Shown here: one piece after another, positions 51,829 through 61,325 of the stretch
How positions within the stretch are numbered: the stretch's first letter is position 1
How the letters are laid out: every line of letters starts with the position of its first letter
Notes under the pieces: model-generated
The model's input: only the letters and a program-made list of their open reading frames with translations
Database searches by the model: none
What the model was told of the DNA's origin: nothing
Assembly (NCBI RefSeq): GCF_039778605.1
Contig: NZ_CP156060.1
Location: forward strand, 1,984,001-2,048,000
Length of the DNA stretch: 64,000 bases
Origin: Flavobacterium sp. WV_118_3
GTDB taxonomy: Bacteria; Bacteroidota; Bacteroidia; Flavobacteriales; Flavobacteriaceae
Direction: 5' to 3'
Position numbers and translations under genes: made by a program

Positions 51829-52238
51829 ATTATAACAAGTTAAATAATTACGTTAATGAACGATTTGAGGTATTTTTTTATTCTCAAAATGAGAATATTT
51901 TTATGTATTCAAAATCTAGTATTTCTCATTATTCGACAGTGAATGTTCAACACCTTCACTTTCAATTTAATAAACTATAAATATCACAAATACAAACCCT
52001 TAATTACCAAGTACAAATACCCGTTTATCAATTCACGTATTTATACCGAATGCTATTGATAACAGCAGTAATTTCATACAAATACCATAAAATACTGTAA
52101 TAAAAGGAATTAGCTTTGGTGAATTTAAAAATATAAAATATTCTCAAAAAGAACCATTTTTTTTTTATATTTATTTTAAAATTAATCACATTTTGCGTAT
52201 TTTAGTTTTTAGAATTAATCCCAAAAATCAATACTGTT
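51829..52238. promoter_or_regulatory. Divergent regulatory gap with inverted repeat ATTCTCA-N3-TGAGAAT
   Basis: 410 bp, very AT-rich, between the vioB-like/ebo operon and the propeller lipoprotein. It contains the perfect inverted repeat ATTCTCAAAATGAGAAT (51880-51896). A half-site-like copy, ATTCTCAAAAAGAA, is at 52140-52153, near the lipoprotein start. TAGCTTTG (52111-52118, plus strand) is a possible -7 box. A regulator acting on both sides is plausible. Confidence 0.45.
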
Positions 52239-53465
52239 ATGGTAAAAAAATTACTTTTCTTTTCCGGATGCCTTTTTTGGGCACTTCTTTCCGGTTGTAA
52301 TGATCACGACGACAATCCGGTTGGTACTTCGCATGATTCGATGTTTTTTATCGATTATCGGGATCTGAACGGTGGTTCGGATGGCATGGCGGTGATCGAA
52401 CTCGATCCTGAATCGCCTAATTTTGGAAATATTAGCAGTCGATTGGAATTGGGTGTTGGCGTACTTCCGCATCATATTTATTACGACTATTTTGCCCAAA
52501 GGCTCTATACGACGGCTTTAGGTGGTAGTTATCTGTATCAGATCCGTACGGTGGAAGATGCCAATGGCTTACCGACATTGGTGAGCGCTACTCCGATAAA
52601 TACCGGGACAAGTACGGTTGGTGAAGATATTTTCTTTACAAGTGATAATCGGTATTTTGTGACATTTATGGGTGGCGACGGTAGTCTGAAGGGCGGAAGT
52701 GTGGGTGTTTTTAACGCGACTAATAATCAATTGATCAAAACAATATCGGGTTCTATTGATGCAAATCCGAATACGTTTATCATGTATCCGCACGGTATTT
52801 CGATCAGTGCCGAAAAAGGATTGATGATGGTAACCTCAACGATTCATCCGGATCTGACTTCCGGTGTGGGCAATACCTGTACCCTAATCGATTTGAACAC
52901 CTATGAAATGATCGAAACTTATACGGTTGCCGATAGTCCTTCGGATATGTCGAGTCCGGTGGAGGTTTTATTACTGCGCGGTCAGTTTCCGAAATTTGCG
53001 CTGGCGACGACGATGTTGGGCGGCGATATCTGGATGGCTCCTTATAATGCGACTACCGGTAAATACGATGCTTTTACCAAGGCATTCGACGGTTCGACTA
53101 TGGGATTGGGATGGGCTTTGGAAATGTATATGGACAATAACAAACATCTTTATGTTAGTTTTGGAGAACCCGGAAAAGTGTTGGTTTTCGATATCAGCGA
53201 ATTGCCGACTTTAAAGCTTTTGCGAACACTGGATGCCGATGAGGGGGCGCATCATATGGTTTTCTTTAAAACAAAATCCGGAAGAGAGGTGGTTGCGGTT
53301 CAGAACAATCTGCTAAATCTACCCAACTTAAATTCCGGGACGATTACCGTAGTCGATGTGAAGACCGGCGAAAAACTGGGCAAAGTCGATTTGCGAAATC
53401 GTTACGGCATATTACCGGAATCGATCGAAGGTACCGGCGGACCGAGCAATTATTTGCATCATTAA
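52239..53465 (+). CDS. Beta-propeller lipoprotein (YncE / selenium-binding-protein-like)
   Basis: 408 residues with a lipoprotein signal (lipobox LLSGC near residue 20) and then Asp/His-rich residues. The mature part is a series of propeller blades: FFIDYRDLNGGSDGMAVIELD, TTALGGSYLYQI, FNATNNQLIKTI, TLIDLNTYEMI, VLVFDISELPTL and ITVVDVKTGEKLG. His pairs in LPHHIYYD and GAHHMVF and a PHG in MYPHGISIS recall the histidines of selenium-binding/methanethiol-oxidase propellers, but this is not certain. It is divergent from the VioB-like operon and may share its regulation. A terminator follows. Confidence 0.7.
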   Translation: MVKKLLFFSGCLFWALLSGCNDHDDNPVGTSHDSMFFIDYRDLNGGSDGMAVIELDPESPNFGNISSRLELGVGVLPHHIYYDYFAQRLYTTALGGSYLYQIRTVEDANGLPTLVSATPINTGTSTVGEDIFFTSDNRYFVTFMGGDGSLKGGSVGVFNATNNQLIKTISGSIDANPNTFIMYPHGISISAEKGLMMVTSTIHPDLTSGVGNTCTLIDLNTYEMIETYTVADSPSDMSSPVEVLLLRGQFPKFALATTMLGGDIWMAPYNATTGKYDAFTKAFDGSTMGLGWALEMYMDNNKHLYVSFGEPGKVLVFDISELPTLKLLRTLDADEGAHHMVFFKTKSGREVVAVQNNLLNLPNLNSGTITVVDVKTGEKLGKVDLRNRYGILPESIEGTGGPSNYLHH

Positions 53466-53470
53466 TATTA

Positions 53471-53506
53471 AAATAGCAACACCCGGAAATCCGGGTGTTG
53501 CTATTT
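53471..53506. terminator. Bidirectional terminator between propeller lipoprotein and alpha/beta hydrolase
   Basis: AAATAGCAACACCCGG and CCGGGTGTTGCTATTT form a perfect 16-bp stem with a four-base loop. It separates two convergent genes. Confidence 0.9.
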
Positions 53507-53516
53507 TGTTTCAGTA

Positions 53517-54212
53517 TTACTTTTCCAGTTCTTTAACCGCATGTAGTATCAGTTTTGCAATCTCATGCGGATGAGAAACCATTGACGCATGACTGGCATC
53601 GAGCGACAAGGTTTTGGCATTCATCCTTTCGGCAAAAAAATGTTGTGTGATCGGTGGCAACATCTGGTCGCTTTCCGAAATCTGATACCAAACCGGTAAT
53701 CGCTTCCAACCTACGGTTGTGGGCTTGTCTTCAAAGCACCTTCCCGATGTGGGCTTATGGGTTGCTGCCATAACCAGCGCTTCGGCTTCGCTACAATCGT
53801 GGGCAAAACTTTCTCTGAATTTGTCTCTTTTGATCCAGAAATTCCCATAAGCATCCGGATAAATATGAGCACCTCCGGCCGGAATGGCATCCTTAGTCAG
53901 CAGGGTTTTTAGGTTTTCGGTTTCATCAGGCGCAAAAGCAGCGATATAGACGAGTCCTACTACATCCGGACATTTTGCCGCGGCATCTGTTATAACTACT
54001 CCTCCATACGAATGCCCAACCAAAAGTGTAGGACCTTCCAAAGATTCAACCAGTCGCTTAACCGTTTCCACATCATCAGCCAATGCCGTTAACGGATTTT
54101 GTGCGGCTACGACCGTATGTCCTGCCATTGCGAGTTCCGGAATCACATTTTTCCAATGCGAACCGTCACCCCATGCGCCGTGAACCAATACTATATTAAG
54201 TTTATCAGACAT
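53517..54212 (-). CDS. Alpha/beta hydrolase (EstC/PNAE-like)
   Basis: 231 residues. Oxyanion-hole region LVHGAWGDGSHW near the start, nucleophile elbow LLVGHSYGGVVITDAA, catalytic Asp near QISESDQMLPP, and His in LDASHASMVSHP. This subgroup of the alpha/beta hydrolase fold (hydroxynitrile-lyase/EstC-like) cleaves esters of many kinds. It has no signal peptide. The gene is single and its substrate unknown. Confidence 0.88.
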   Translation of the reverse strand: MSDKLNIVLVHGAWGDGSHWKNVIPELAMAGHTVVAAQNPLTALADDVETVKRLVESLEGPTLLVGHSYGGVVITDAAAKCPDVVGLVYIAAFAPDETENLKTLLTKDAIPAGGAHIYPDAYGNFWIKRDKFRESFAHDCSEAEALVMAATHKPTSGRCFEDKPTTVGWKRLPVWYQISESDQMLPPITQHFFAERMNAKTLSLDASHASMVSHPHEIAKLILHAVKELEK

Positions 54213-54336
54213 AACTTTCTTTTTAAATTTAGCCTCTTAAAATTACGAAAAAATCATTTCCGGTAAAAAGAATTTGTTTTTTCTTCGTTTATATTTAACA
54301 GTCCAAAGTATTCATAATCAACAGATTTAAAAAACA

Positions 54337-54921
54337 TTAGTCTTCAAAATGCTTTTTACTGAATGTATGCAATCGGCGTAGTTTAAAAGCCAGAATAATC
54401 CTAAAAATACCATAGGTGATAAAAGCCATTGCCGTCCAGATGATGATGGTCATTCCGCCAAAAACCGGATTCCAGATCATAATAAACGAAAAAAGTAATC
54501 CCAAAATTCCCAGTAGCAACAGCCAATACCAGTCACGTATGCCAAAACCTTTCAGATCGAACGCATAGCCTATGGCTGCCACCGATCGGAACAATAACAT
54601 AAATCCGACATAAAACGGCAATACTGCCATCGACAATCCCACGTTGGATGCCAATACAATTCCGAACAGCAAATCGATAATCCCACCGGCCAATATCCAA
54701 CCCCAGTTATCGATTTCTTTTCGATTGCTAATTGAAAAAATAATTTCGAAAATCCCGTTTACTAAAAAAATAACACCAAACAAAAGGGCCAGCGTTACAT
54801 AGGACTCCAATGGTGTTTTTAAAATCCAGAATCCGAATAAAAGAAACAGAATACCTACAATAAGCGATAAATACCAATGTTTTACAGCATTTTTAATGTT
54901 TTTGAACAATTGTTTTTCCAT
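54337..54921 (-). CDS. HdeD-like DUF308 membrane protein, second copy
   Basis: 194 residues with six membrane segments, related to 38420-38953: LESYVTLALLFGVIFLVNGIFEI, WGWILAGGIIDLLFGIVLASN and LPFYVGFMLLFRSVAAIGYAFDL. A basic tail (FKLRRLHTFSKKHFED) may be cytoplasmic. Function unknown; HdeD is linked to acid stress in E. coli. Confidence 0.85.
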   Translation of the reverse strand: MEKQLFKNIKNAVKHWYLSLIVGILFLLFGFWILKTPLESYVTLALLFGVIFLVNGIFEIIFSISNRKEIDNWGWILAGGIIDLLFGIVLASNVGLSMAVLPFYVGFMLLFRSVAAIGYAFDLKGFGIRDWYWLLLLGILGLLFSFIMIWNPVFGGMTIIIWTAMAFITYGIFRIILAFKLRRLHTFSKKHFED

Positions 54922-55065
54922 ATCGATCGATTTAAAAGTGAATACAGCTTCTTATTTCTTCTTTTACCTGCCCAAATTCAAAATTTCCTGTCAGAAGAAA
55001 CTACTATCTGGTTTTAAATTACTAAATTTCTGTGACTTTTACAATTATATCTAATCGATACGCTT

Positions 55066-55512
55066 ATGAAAAATCTTATCTTAGCCTTGTTCGCCTTAGC
55101 GGTAATGGTGTCTTGTTCCGATAAAAAAACAGATCGAAAAGAAACGTTACACCAAAACGAAAAACTGATCCAACAGTATTTCGACTATTTTAACAAGCAC
55201 GATTGGGCAAAACTGTCTGAAATGTATACCGAAACGGCCGAATTCCGGGATCCGTCACTCGGTCCGGATGTGGTCAAGCAATCCCGCTATCAGATCATTA
55301 AAAAATATACGGAATTAGCACAGCTCTTTCCCGATCTGAAAGATACCGTTTCGACGATTTATCTGGCTGGAGAACATCATGTAGTAGTCGAGTTTACGTC
55401 AAGTGGTACAGCACCGGATAAGTCCCGGTTCCTGCTACCGATCTGTACTATTTTTACAATTGAAAATGGAATGATCACTAAAGATTTTACGTATTATGAT
55501 AATTTCGAATAA
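55066..55512 (+). CDS. NTF2-like (SnoaL) lipoprotein
   Basis: 148 residues with a lipoprotein signal (hydrophobic core, MVSC at about 14-17). The domain has the NTF2-like cone fold: LIQQYFDYFNKHDWAKLSEMYTETAEFRDPSL, then VVVEFTSSGTAPDKSRFLLPICTIFTIENGMI and a C-terminal FTYYDNFE. Members bind or isomerise small hydrophobic compounds or act as binding proteins. The catalytic Asp/His positions of SnoaL are not clearly present. Its end overlaps the convergent phosphoesterase by 26 bp. Confidence 0.82.
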   Translation: MKNLILALFALAVMVSCSDKKTDRKETLHQNEKLIQQYFDYFNKHDWAKLSEMYTETAEFRDPSLGPDVVKQSRYQIIKKYTELAQLFPDLKDTVSTIYLAGEHHVVVEFTSSGTAPDKSRFLLPICTIFTIENGMITKDFTYYDNFE

Positions 55513-56266
55513 CCCGTTCCTGGCGTTGTAACAATAGGAAATTGGCGTAAAAATCGGGAATTCCGCTTGTCATAATAGCATCAGCCGTTTCTTCTACCGG
55601 ATAGGGTAATTTAATGATTTCGACCGTTAATGTTGTTGTTCCGATATCCAACAGTAAATAGGTCGCCATCGATTCACCTTCTTTGGAACGTCCCACCGAA
55701 CCACAATTCAGCGCCAGTTTTTCGATGGCTTCACCGGCTTTGATTTTTCGGATATACGATTGGTGGGTATGTCCCATAACCAGAACATCGGCATTTTCCT
55801 GTTCCATCATGTCGTACAGATCGGCCTCGTTATGGTTTTCATAAATATATTCTTCGTTACTTCTCGTACTGCCATGTACCAGTAACAGGGCCAGTTCGCG
55901 TTCCTGTTGCGTAAAAGTAAGCTTGATTTTTTGCGGCAGTTTGCTTAAAAAGTCTTTGTTTCCGGGCGTAATGGTATCACGGGTATGAGCAACAGCCTGA
56001 ATCCGCGCACGGGTTTCATCCTCGGAATGTTTTTTCAACGGAATCACCGGGTAATCAAAAGCAATGCGCTCATCATGATTTCCCATGATACAAGGTATGC
56101 GGGAACTTCGTAATAATTCGATCACTTCATTCGGCCAGGGTGCAAAATCGACCAGATCACCCAGACAATATACCTGATCGGGTTTTCGTACATCCAAATC
56201 GGCTAAAATGGTTTTTAAAGCCGGAAGGTTTCCATGTACATCACTAAAAATAGCTATTCGACTCAT
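55487..56266 (-). CDS. Calcineurin-like metallophosphoesterase
   Basis: 259 residues. All five blocks of the metallophosphoesterase family are visible: FSDVHGNL (Asp8, His10), CLGDLVDFAP, MGNHDERI, LLVHGST and VMGHTHQS. The fold binds two metal ions and cleaves phosphoesters. The family includes YfcE-type phosphodiesterases and Ap4A hydrolase-like enzymes; the substrate here is open. The end overlaps the convergent NTF2-like gene. Confidence 0.9.
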   Translation of the reverse strand: MSRIAIFSDVHGNLPALKTILADLDVRKPDQVYCLGDLVDFAPWPNEVIELLRSSRIPCIMGNHDERIAFDYPVIPLKKHSEDETRARIQAVAHTRDTITPGNKDFLSKLPQKIKLTFTQQERELALLLVHGSTRSNEEYIYENHNEADLYDMMEQENADVLVMGHTHQSYIRKIKAGEAIEKLALNCGSVGRSKEGESMATYLLLDIGTTTLTVEIIKLPYPVEETADAIMTSGIPDFYANFLLLQRQERVIRNYHNT

Positions 56267-56349
56267 AGGCTTGGGGTTTGTTACAAAGGTACGGCATTTG
56301 TCAATTTTGATACCAATTTTCCGATGATTCCCCTTTTTATCACGATCAG

Positions 56350-57834
56350 TTACATTAACGGAGCTGCCAAACGTACCAGTCGCTCTTTAAATTTTTGCAT
56401 CCGGGATCGTTTTCGCCATTGTACCGGATCAATCTGTTCGGAATCGTCAAGGTCTTTGTAAAATTGAGCGCGTAACGCTTCCGCTATGGTCGTATCATAA
56501 ATAATCGCATTGGCTTCAAAATTCAGATCAAAACTCCTGTAATCCATATTGGCCGAACCTACCATACTAAATTGTCCGTCGCAAACCATAGTCTTGGCAT
56601 GAACAAATCCTTTTTGGTAACGGTATACCGCAACTCCGGCTTCCATCAATTCTTTATAATACGAAGCCGATACCGCATTTACTATTTTCGAATCGGAAAT
56701 GCCTGGAACCAGTACTTTAACCGCAATACCGCTTAACGCGACAACTTTAATCGCGTTCAACAGGGTTTCGTCCGGAATAAAATACGGTGAGGTAAGTAAT
56801 ACTTCCTTTCGCGATACCGCGATGCTTTGTGCCATCGATAACATAATGGACGGTATCTTCGAATCGGCTCCACTAACAACCGTCTGCACAATAGTATTTC
56901 CTGCCTTTTCGCGGTTTAATCCGGACGGAAAAAAGCATTCTTCCGGCTGTAAGGTTTGTCCGGAGGCAAAGTTCCAGTCGCTTAAAAAAGTATATTGCAG
57001 GTTATACACACCAGTTCCCGCGATACGGATGCTCGCATCCCGCCAATAATAGTCGTTTTCAAAACGAGAGTCGTTTATATAGCGATCGCTTACATTAATG
57101 CCGCCTACATAGCCAATTTTACCATCTATCACCACTATTTTCCGGTGATTTCGGTTGTTGACACGGTTGGCGAGCAGTGAAAAAATGATTTTATAAAATG
57201 GATAGACTTCCACACCGTTTTCCCGTAGCCGACGCGCCAGTTTTTTGATCCCGGAACTCCCAAAAGCGTCATAAACAAAACGTACCGCTATACCTTCTCT
57301 GGCTTTTCGGATAAGCAGGTTGGCAATCGCATTTCCGGTTTCATCGTCTTCGTAGATATAATATTCGAGATGAATATTTTTTTCGGCCGCCTCCATATCC
57401 TCCAGTAATCTTGGAAACTTTTGCTCCCCGTTAATCAGTAAATCAACACGATTGGTATCGGAAATCAGACTGTTTTCATTTTTTAAAACCATCTTCGCTA
57501 CACTGTCAAAATTGCCGAAAGCTTCCGGTTTGTTTTGCAGTATCTTCCGGGAATTATCGTTGACCGCCCGTATTACCTGAGCCAGTAAATTATCGTCTTT
57601 TATGATCTTCTTGGAATAAATTTCCCGTTTCCGGTAATTGAATCCAAAAGAAAAGTAAACAAAAATACCCGCTACCGGAAGGAAAGTAACCAAAAGCAGG
57701 TAGGCAGAGGCTTTGGCTGGTGATTTGGTGTTGTAGATAACAATACAGCAAACCGTTATTACGATCAGGTAATAAACCGATAGGAATAAAGTGCTCCACT
57801 GGTTGATCAATCCTTCCAAAGTCATCAATGCCAA
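56350..57834 (-). CDS. cls: Cardiolipin synthase (phospholipase D superfamily)
   Basis: 494 residues. Two N-terminal membrane segments (about 12-32 and 42-62) are followed by two HKD motifs: NHRKIVVIDGKIGYVGG in the first half and VHAKTMVCDGQFSMVGSANMD in the second. This layout and length fit ClsA-type cardiolipin synthases, which condense two phosphatidylglycerol molecules into cardiolipin and glycerol at the inner membrane. Function can be stated with good confidence. Confidence 0.92.
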   Translation of the reverse strand: MALMTLEGLINQWSTLFLSVYYLIVITVCCIVIYNTKSPAKASAYLLLVTFLPVAGIFVYFSFGFNYRKREIYSKKIIKDDNLLAQVIRAVNDNSRKILQNKPEAFGNFDSVAKMVLKNENSLISDTNRVDLLINGEQKFPRLLEDMEAAEKNIHLEYYIYEDDETGNAIANLLIRKAREGIAVRFVYDAFGSSGIKKLARRLRENGVEVYPFYKIIFSLLANRVNNRNHRKIVVIDGKIGYVGGINVSDRYINDSRFENDYYWRDASIRIAGTGVYNLQYTFLSDWNFASGQTLQPEECFFPSGLNREKAGNTIVQTVVSGADSKIPSIMLSMAQSIAVSRKEVLLTSPYFIPDETLLNAIKVVALSGIAVKVLVPGISDSKIVNAVSASYYKELMEAGVAVYRYQKGFVHAKTMVCDGQFSMVGSANMDYRSFDLNFEANAIIYDTTIAEALRAQFYKDLDDSEQIDPVQWRKRSRMQKFKERLVRLAAPLM

Positions 57835-57899
57835 ATTTTACCTTAAATGTACCTTGTTTTCGTTACAGTAACAAATTTTAACCGGAAAAACAGAAGTGT

Positions 57900-57907
57900 T
57901 ATATTTG
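57900..57907 (+). promoter_or_regulatory. -7 box of the alpha/beta hydrolase gene
   Basis: TATATTTG is a perfect TAnnTTTG element. It overlaps the upstream end of the longest frame (57896), so translation must begin downstream, at 57935 or more likely 57956. A proper TTG at -33 is not evident. Confidence 0.5.
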
Positions 57908-57955
57908 TATAACCTCGCGATACGGATCAAAAAAATGCTGAACCAATACTTCGTT

Positions 57956-58945
57956 ATGAAAATTAAAAAGATCATTTTAGGATTGTTGGGAACCCTTCTG
58001 ATTTTGGGTATTGCTGGCTATACCACTTCTAAAATCAGTCCGTGGCCTATGGCACTTTTTCTTCGGTATGCGTTTGATTACGGCGCCGATAAAAAGTCGG
58101 AAGCCATAGAAAAATACGTTCCGGATCGTATTACTACAATACCGGATCAATGTTATGATCCGACCGATCCGGAAGCGCTTCTGGATGTGTATTATCCCGA
58201 AAATCAACCGATAACGGCCTCCATTGTCTGGGTTCACGGTGGCGGATGGCTTTCCGGGAATAAAGAACAGGTAGCCAATTATGGTAAAATACTGGCCTCA
58301 AAAGGTTTTTCGGTGGTTAGTATTGACTATGCACTGGCACCATCCGTAGTCTATCCCGGTCCGGTACGCCAATTGAATACAGCCTTGGATTATCTGATAC
58401 AAAACCAACACCGATTGCATATCCGCACTGCGAAAATGATTTTGGCAGGCGATTCGGCCGGAGCGCAAATTGCAGCACAAACCGCTGCTTTACTTACGTC
58501 CCCGGAATATGCCAAACTACTGGGGATTCTTCCGAAAACTCCGGTTTGTCCCATTGCCGGATTGGTTCTGTATTGTGGACCATACGACATTGGCAAAACC
58601 GATGTGGAAACCGGATTTAAAGGACTCGCCAGACCGATATTATGGTCGTATAGCGGTACCAAAGATTTTATGAACGATGCTTATTTTAAAACCGCTTCAG
58701 TAAACCAATACATCACTAAAAATTTTCCACCGGCGTTTATTTCGGCCGGAAATGGAGACGATTTATTGTTGCAATCACAGGTATTGGCCCGACATCTATG
58801 TGATTTGGGCGTTCCGGTCGACACCTTGTTTTTCCCGAATACCTATACTCCGAAACTGCCGCACCAGTACCAATTTGATCTCGACGATAAAGCCGGAACT
58901 ATTGCCTTACAACGTTCCGTTGCATTTATTAAGACGTTGCCCTAG
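57956..58945 (+). CDS. Membrane-anchored alpha/beta hydrolase (carboxylesterase/HSL-like)
   Basis: About 329 residues from the ATG at 57956 (MKIKKIILGLLGTLLILGIAG, a signal anchor). The HSL-type oxyanion motif reads WVHGGGWLSGNK. The nucleophile elbow is ILAGDSAGAQIAAQ (GDSAG), and the Asp and His are likely in AGNGDDLL and LPHQYQFD. This family cleaves short- and medium-chain esters, including acyl groups on carbohydrates. It acts in or near the inner membrane facing the periplasm. Its stop overlaps that of the patatin gene by 17 bp. Confidence 0.85.
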   Translation: MKIKKIILGLLGTLLILGIAGYTTSKISPWPMALFLRYAFDYGADKKSEAIEKYVPDRITTIPDQCYDPTDPEALLDVYYPENQPITASIVWVHGGGWLSGNKEQVANYGKILASKGFSVVSIDYALAPSVVYPGPVRQLNTALDYLIQNQHRLHIRTAKMILAGDSAGAQIAAQTAALLTSPEYAKLLGILPKTPVCPIAGLVLYCGPYDIGKTDVETGFKGLARPILWSYSGTKDFMNDAYFKTASVNQYITKNFPPAFISAGNGDDLLLQSQVLARHLCDLGVPVDTLFFPNTYTPKLPHQYQFDLDDKAGTIALQRSVAFIKTLP

Positions 58946-60578
58946 CCGCGATCATAAATAACGGATCGGCATTAAAGGTTTCAAAATCAAACTTTAACAG
59001 CGCTTCCAATTCGATAATTTCAGGTGTTTTATCGGTTTCTTTTATTTTTTTCAGGTATTGCAACAGGTTATAACAGGTGGTAAACTGTCCGGTGGCAATA
59101 ATGCTTTCCTTTACTTTTTCCGACTGATGACGGGAATCAAACCATAAGGTTGTACTCATCGTTCTGGCTTTTTCGGCTGTTGCAATTAGTTTTTGCGACG
59201 GATATAACGGATCGATGGAAACATCGTCGGGATTAAATTTGGTTCGGCTCAGATCGTAAATCGTATTCTGAATGACTTTATCACGGTATTTTTTATCCGT
59301 AAACAAACGATCGTAATACATGCGCCGGATTTGTTTCAGATATATATCATTGGCCAAAATAAAAACCGATTTGGCTCTTGATAGCAACATGTGTTTTAAA
59401 ATGTCAAAACGCAATCTGTACAATACATTACTGTATTTTTTAAATACGGTATTCCAGGATCCGGTTTCGGAAGTTTTTCGGACCGCTTTTATCATTTTTG
59501 ACACCATAAATCCGATCACTACCGCCGAAAAAATTCCGGACAGCGTTCCTACAATGTAATGCCACGGCTTCCACTGATTAATAAAAACCAATAGCAATGG
59601 GAACACGCATGCCAGCAGAAAAAACAGGGTTCCGATACTACGAAGTGAAAAACCATTATACCAACGGTTTTTATAAACCGGCAACGTATAACCATCCATC
59701 AGATAACTGCTCACATCACAACTGATAAACAAATCAAATTTATCCGCTTTTTTTCGTCGGTCGTCCGCTTTTAAAAAGGAACCGATTCCCTGATTGTCGG
59801 TAATTCCGCCGTCCATGATTCCGAATTGTTTTTGCTCGAAATTTTTATTTTTAAGGAAATCCACCCGATTGTAATCGGACAGGGTATATTCGTTTTCTTC
59901 ATAGGCAATGGCATTTTCCAACGCTTCTTTAGTCAGATTCGGACCTGTAAAGTCTTCCGGGAACAACATGGGTTCAAAACCGGACGGAAAACAGGACGAA
60001 CAAGCTAATATATCGGACAATCTAAGCTGATCGGCTACGGTTTTTCCTTTTGGCGTAAAATAGATATAGCGGTTTCCAATTTTTCCACCGGATCGTTTTT
60101 TATCACCATTTTGCGATTGGAAACGAAACGGTAATCCGTTTGAAAATTCGGTTGCATTGACACAGATTTCCTCCAGGTGTACCGGGTTTTCGGATTGTGA
60201 AAATACTCCGAAGGTTTTTCCGGCAAACATTTTATCGTATACCAGACTAAAAGCATTAATAAAGTTACGACTCTTATGTGGTCGTTCCTTCCAGAAGGCT
60301 GGATTGTCTAAGGTTTGGATTGCATCGGCTAAAAGTTGTTCGCCTGTGAGTTGCTGATCCAGAAAGGTATAAAATTCCTCGAAGGTTTTCCCTTCAAATA
60401 GAAAGCTGCTGTAGGATAAATTGGTAATACTACCACCGGAAGTCGATGATATATAACGGACATTATGTAACAACGGTTTCCCTTCGTATTGAATTCTGTT
60501 TAGATAAGACAGACATCCCAAACTATAGGCCGCTGCCCGGAATCCGCCTCCGGAAAAAGCGAGTGCAATGTTTTTCAT
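58929..60578 (-). CDS. Patatin-like phospholipase with membrane segments
   Basis: About 549 residues from the ATG at 60578 (MKNIALAFSGGGFRAAAYSLG); a longer frame starts at 60626. Anion-hole GGGFRAA, nucleophile Ser in STSGGSIT (GxSxG variant, S-T-S-G-G) and catalytic Asp in IMDGGITDNQG are all in place. Two hydrophobic segments (about 315-360) follow the catalytic domain, and a helical C-terminal domain ends the protein. It is a lipase of the patatin family, likely acting on membrane phospholipids; whether it serves turnover, defence or secretion is not known. Confidence 0.85.
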   Translation of the reverse strand: MKNIALAFSGGGFRAAAYSLGCLSYLNRIQYEGKPLLHNVRYISSTSGGSITNLSYSSFLFEGKTFEEFYTFLDQQLTGEQLLADAIQTLDNPAFWKERPHKSRNFINAFSLVYDKMFAGKTFGVFSQSENPVHLEEICVNATEFSNGLPFRFQSQNGDKKRSGGKIGNRYIYFTPKGKTVADQLRLSDILACSSCFPSGFEPMLFPEDFTGPNLTKEALENAIAYEENEYTLSDYNRVDFLKNKNFEQKQFGIMDGGITDNQGIGSFLKADDRRKKADKFDLFISCDVSSYLMDGYTLPVYKNRWYNGFSLRSIGTLFFLLACVFPLLLVFINQWKPWHYIVGTLSGIFSAVVIGFMVSKMIKAVRKTSETGSWNTVFKKYSNVLYRLRFDILKHMLLSRAKSVFILANDIYLKQIRRMYYDRLFTDKKYRDKVIQNTIYDLSRTKFNPDDVSIDPLYPSQKLIATAEKARTMSTTLWFDSRHQSEKVKESIIATGQFTTCYNLLQYLKKIKETDKTPEIIELEALLKFDFETFNADPLFMIAARATS

Positions 60579-60692
60579 GGGTGTTGGTTTGGCCTCGCTA
60601 AAATCACTATTTATGACGGAATACACAAATTTTCACCATTATGTTTCCAACAATAACACAATAACGATTGTATTTGTAATTATCTTAAAACA

Positions 60693-60717
60693 AAAATGAG
60701 CCTTAATGGCTCATTTT
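60693..60717 (-). terminator. Terminator after the PrcB-like lipoprotein gene
   Basis: AAAATGAGCC and GGCTCATTTT with a five-base loop, followed on the minus strand by a T-rich tract. It lies 17 bp past the stop at 60734. Confidence 0.85.
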
Positions 60718-60733
60718 ATTTTTATCTGCTTTT

Positions 60734-61201
60734 TTAGTCTTCAAAGACAATCGGCTTCCCGGTTCGTTTGATTTTTACAATTTCAAAAGGTTGTGTAATC
60801 ACCGTGGTCGCATCGCCTGTTTTGATATTGTCCAGATGAACTAACAAATTTTGTTGGTTCTCGGCTATATCCGTAATGTCAATCGTCCATCCGCCGCTCA
60901 TTTTAACTTCATCAAAAATGGCCAATACCTGATATAACTCAAAATCAACCTCCGTTTGCGTAAACTGATAGGTCGTATTATTAACGGCATCCATCGCTGC
61001 TTTTAAGGCATCCCATTCCGCTTGTGAATTGATCACTAAATTTTGCTGACCAATATTTTCAGAACTGCCACCATAAAGGTTTCCTTTTCCAACCATCTGG
61101 AAATTGACATTCTGATCCTGTGGAGCGCTCGCTACAGTTGTTGCATCATCGCTACAGGCAACCAGTAACAAACCTGTAAAAAGAAGTAGTATTTTTTTCA
61201 T
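60734..61201 (-). CDS. Lipoprotein with PrcB-C-like domain
   Basis: About 155 residues from the ATG at 61201 (MKKILLLFTGLLLVACSDD), a lipobox at LVAC. After a short linker, GGSSENIGQQNLVINSQAEWDALKAAMDA and FELYQVLAIFDEVKMSGGWTIDITDI, then ITQPFEIVKIKRTGKPIVFE, match the PrcB C-terminal-like domain found in Bacteroidetes lipoproteins. Such domains help protease complexes such as dentilisin in Treponema; in flavobacteria the role is unknown. Likely an outer-membrane-attached protein. Confidence 0.8.
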   Translation of the reverse strand: MKKILLLFTGLLLVACSDDATTVASAPQDQNVNFQMVGKGNLYGGSSENIGQQNLVINSQAEWDALKAAMDAVNNTTYQFTQTEVDFELYQVLAIFDEVKMSGGWTIDITDIAENQQNLLVHLDNIKTGDATTVITQPFEIVKIKRTGKPIVFED

Positions 61202-61325
61202 AGTCATTCGTTTATAGGGGTTATTGTTGTTTGGTCCGACACGGCTCAATTGCCAAAGTCTTTTCAAATTTAAAAAAATTACACTAAAACACTACATATC
61301 AACATTATAAATTTAAACCAATAAA

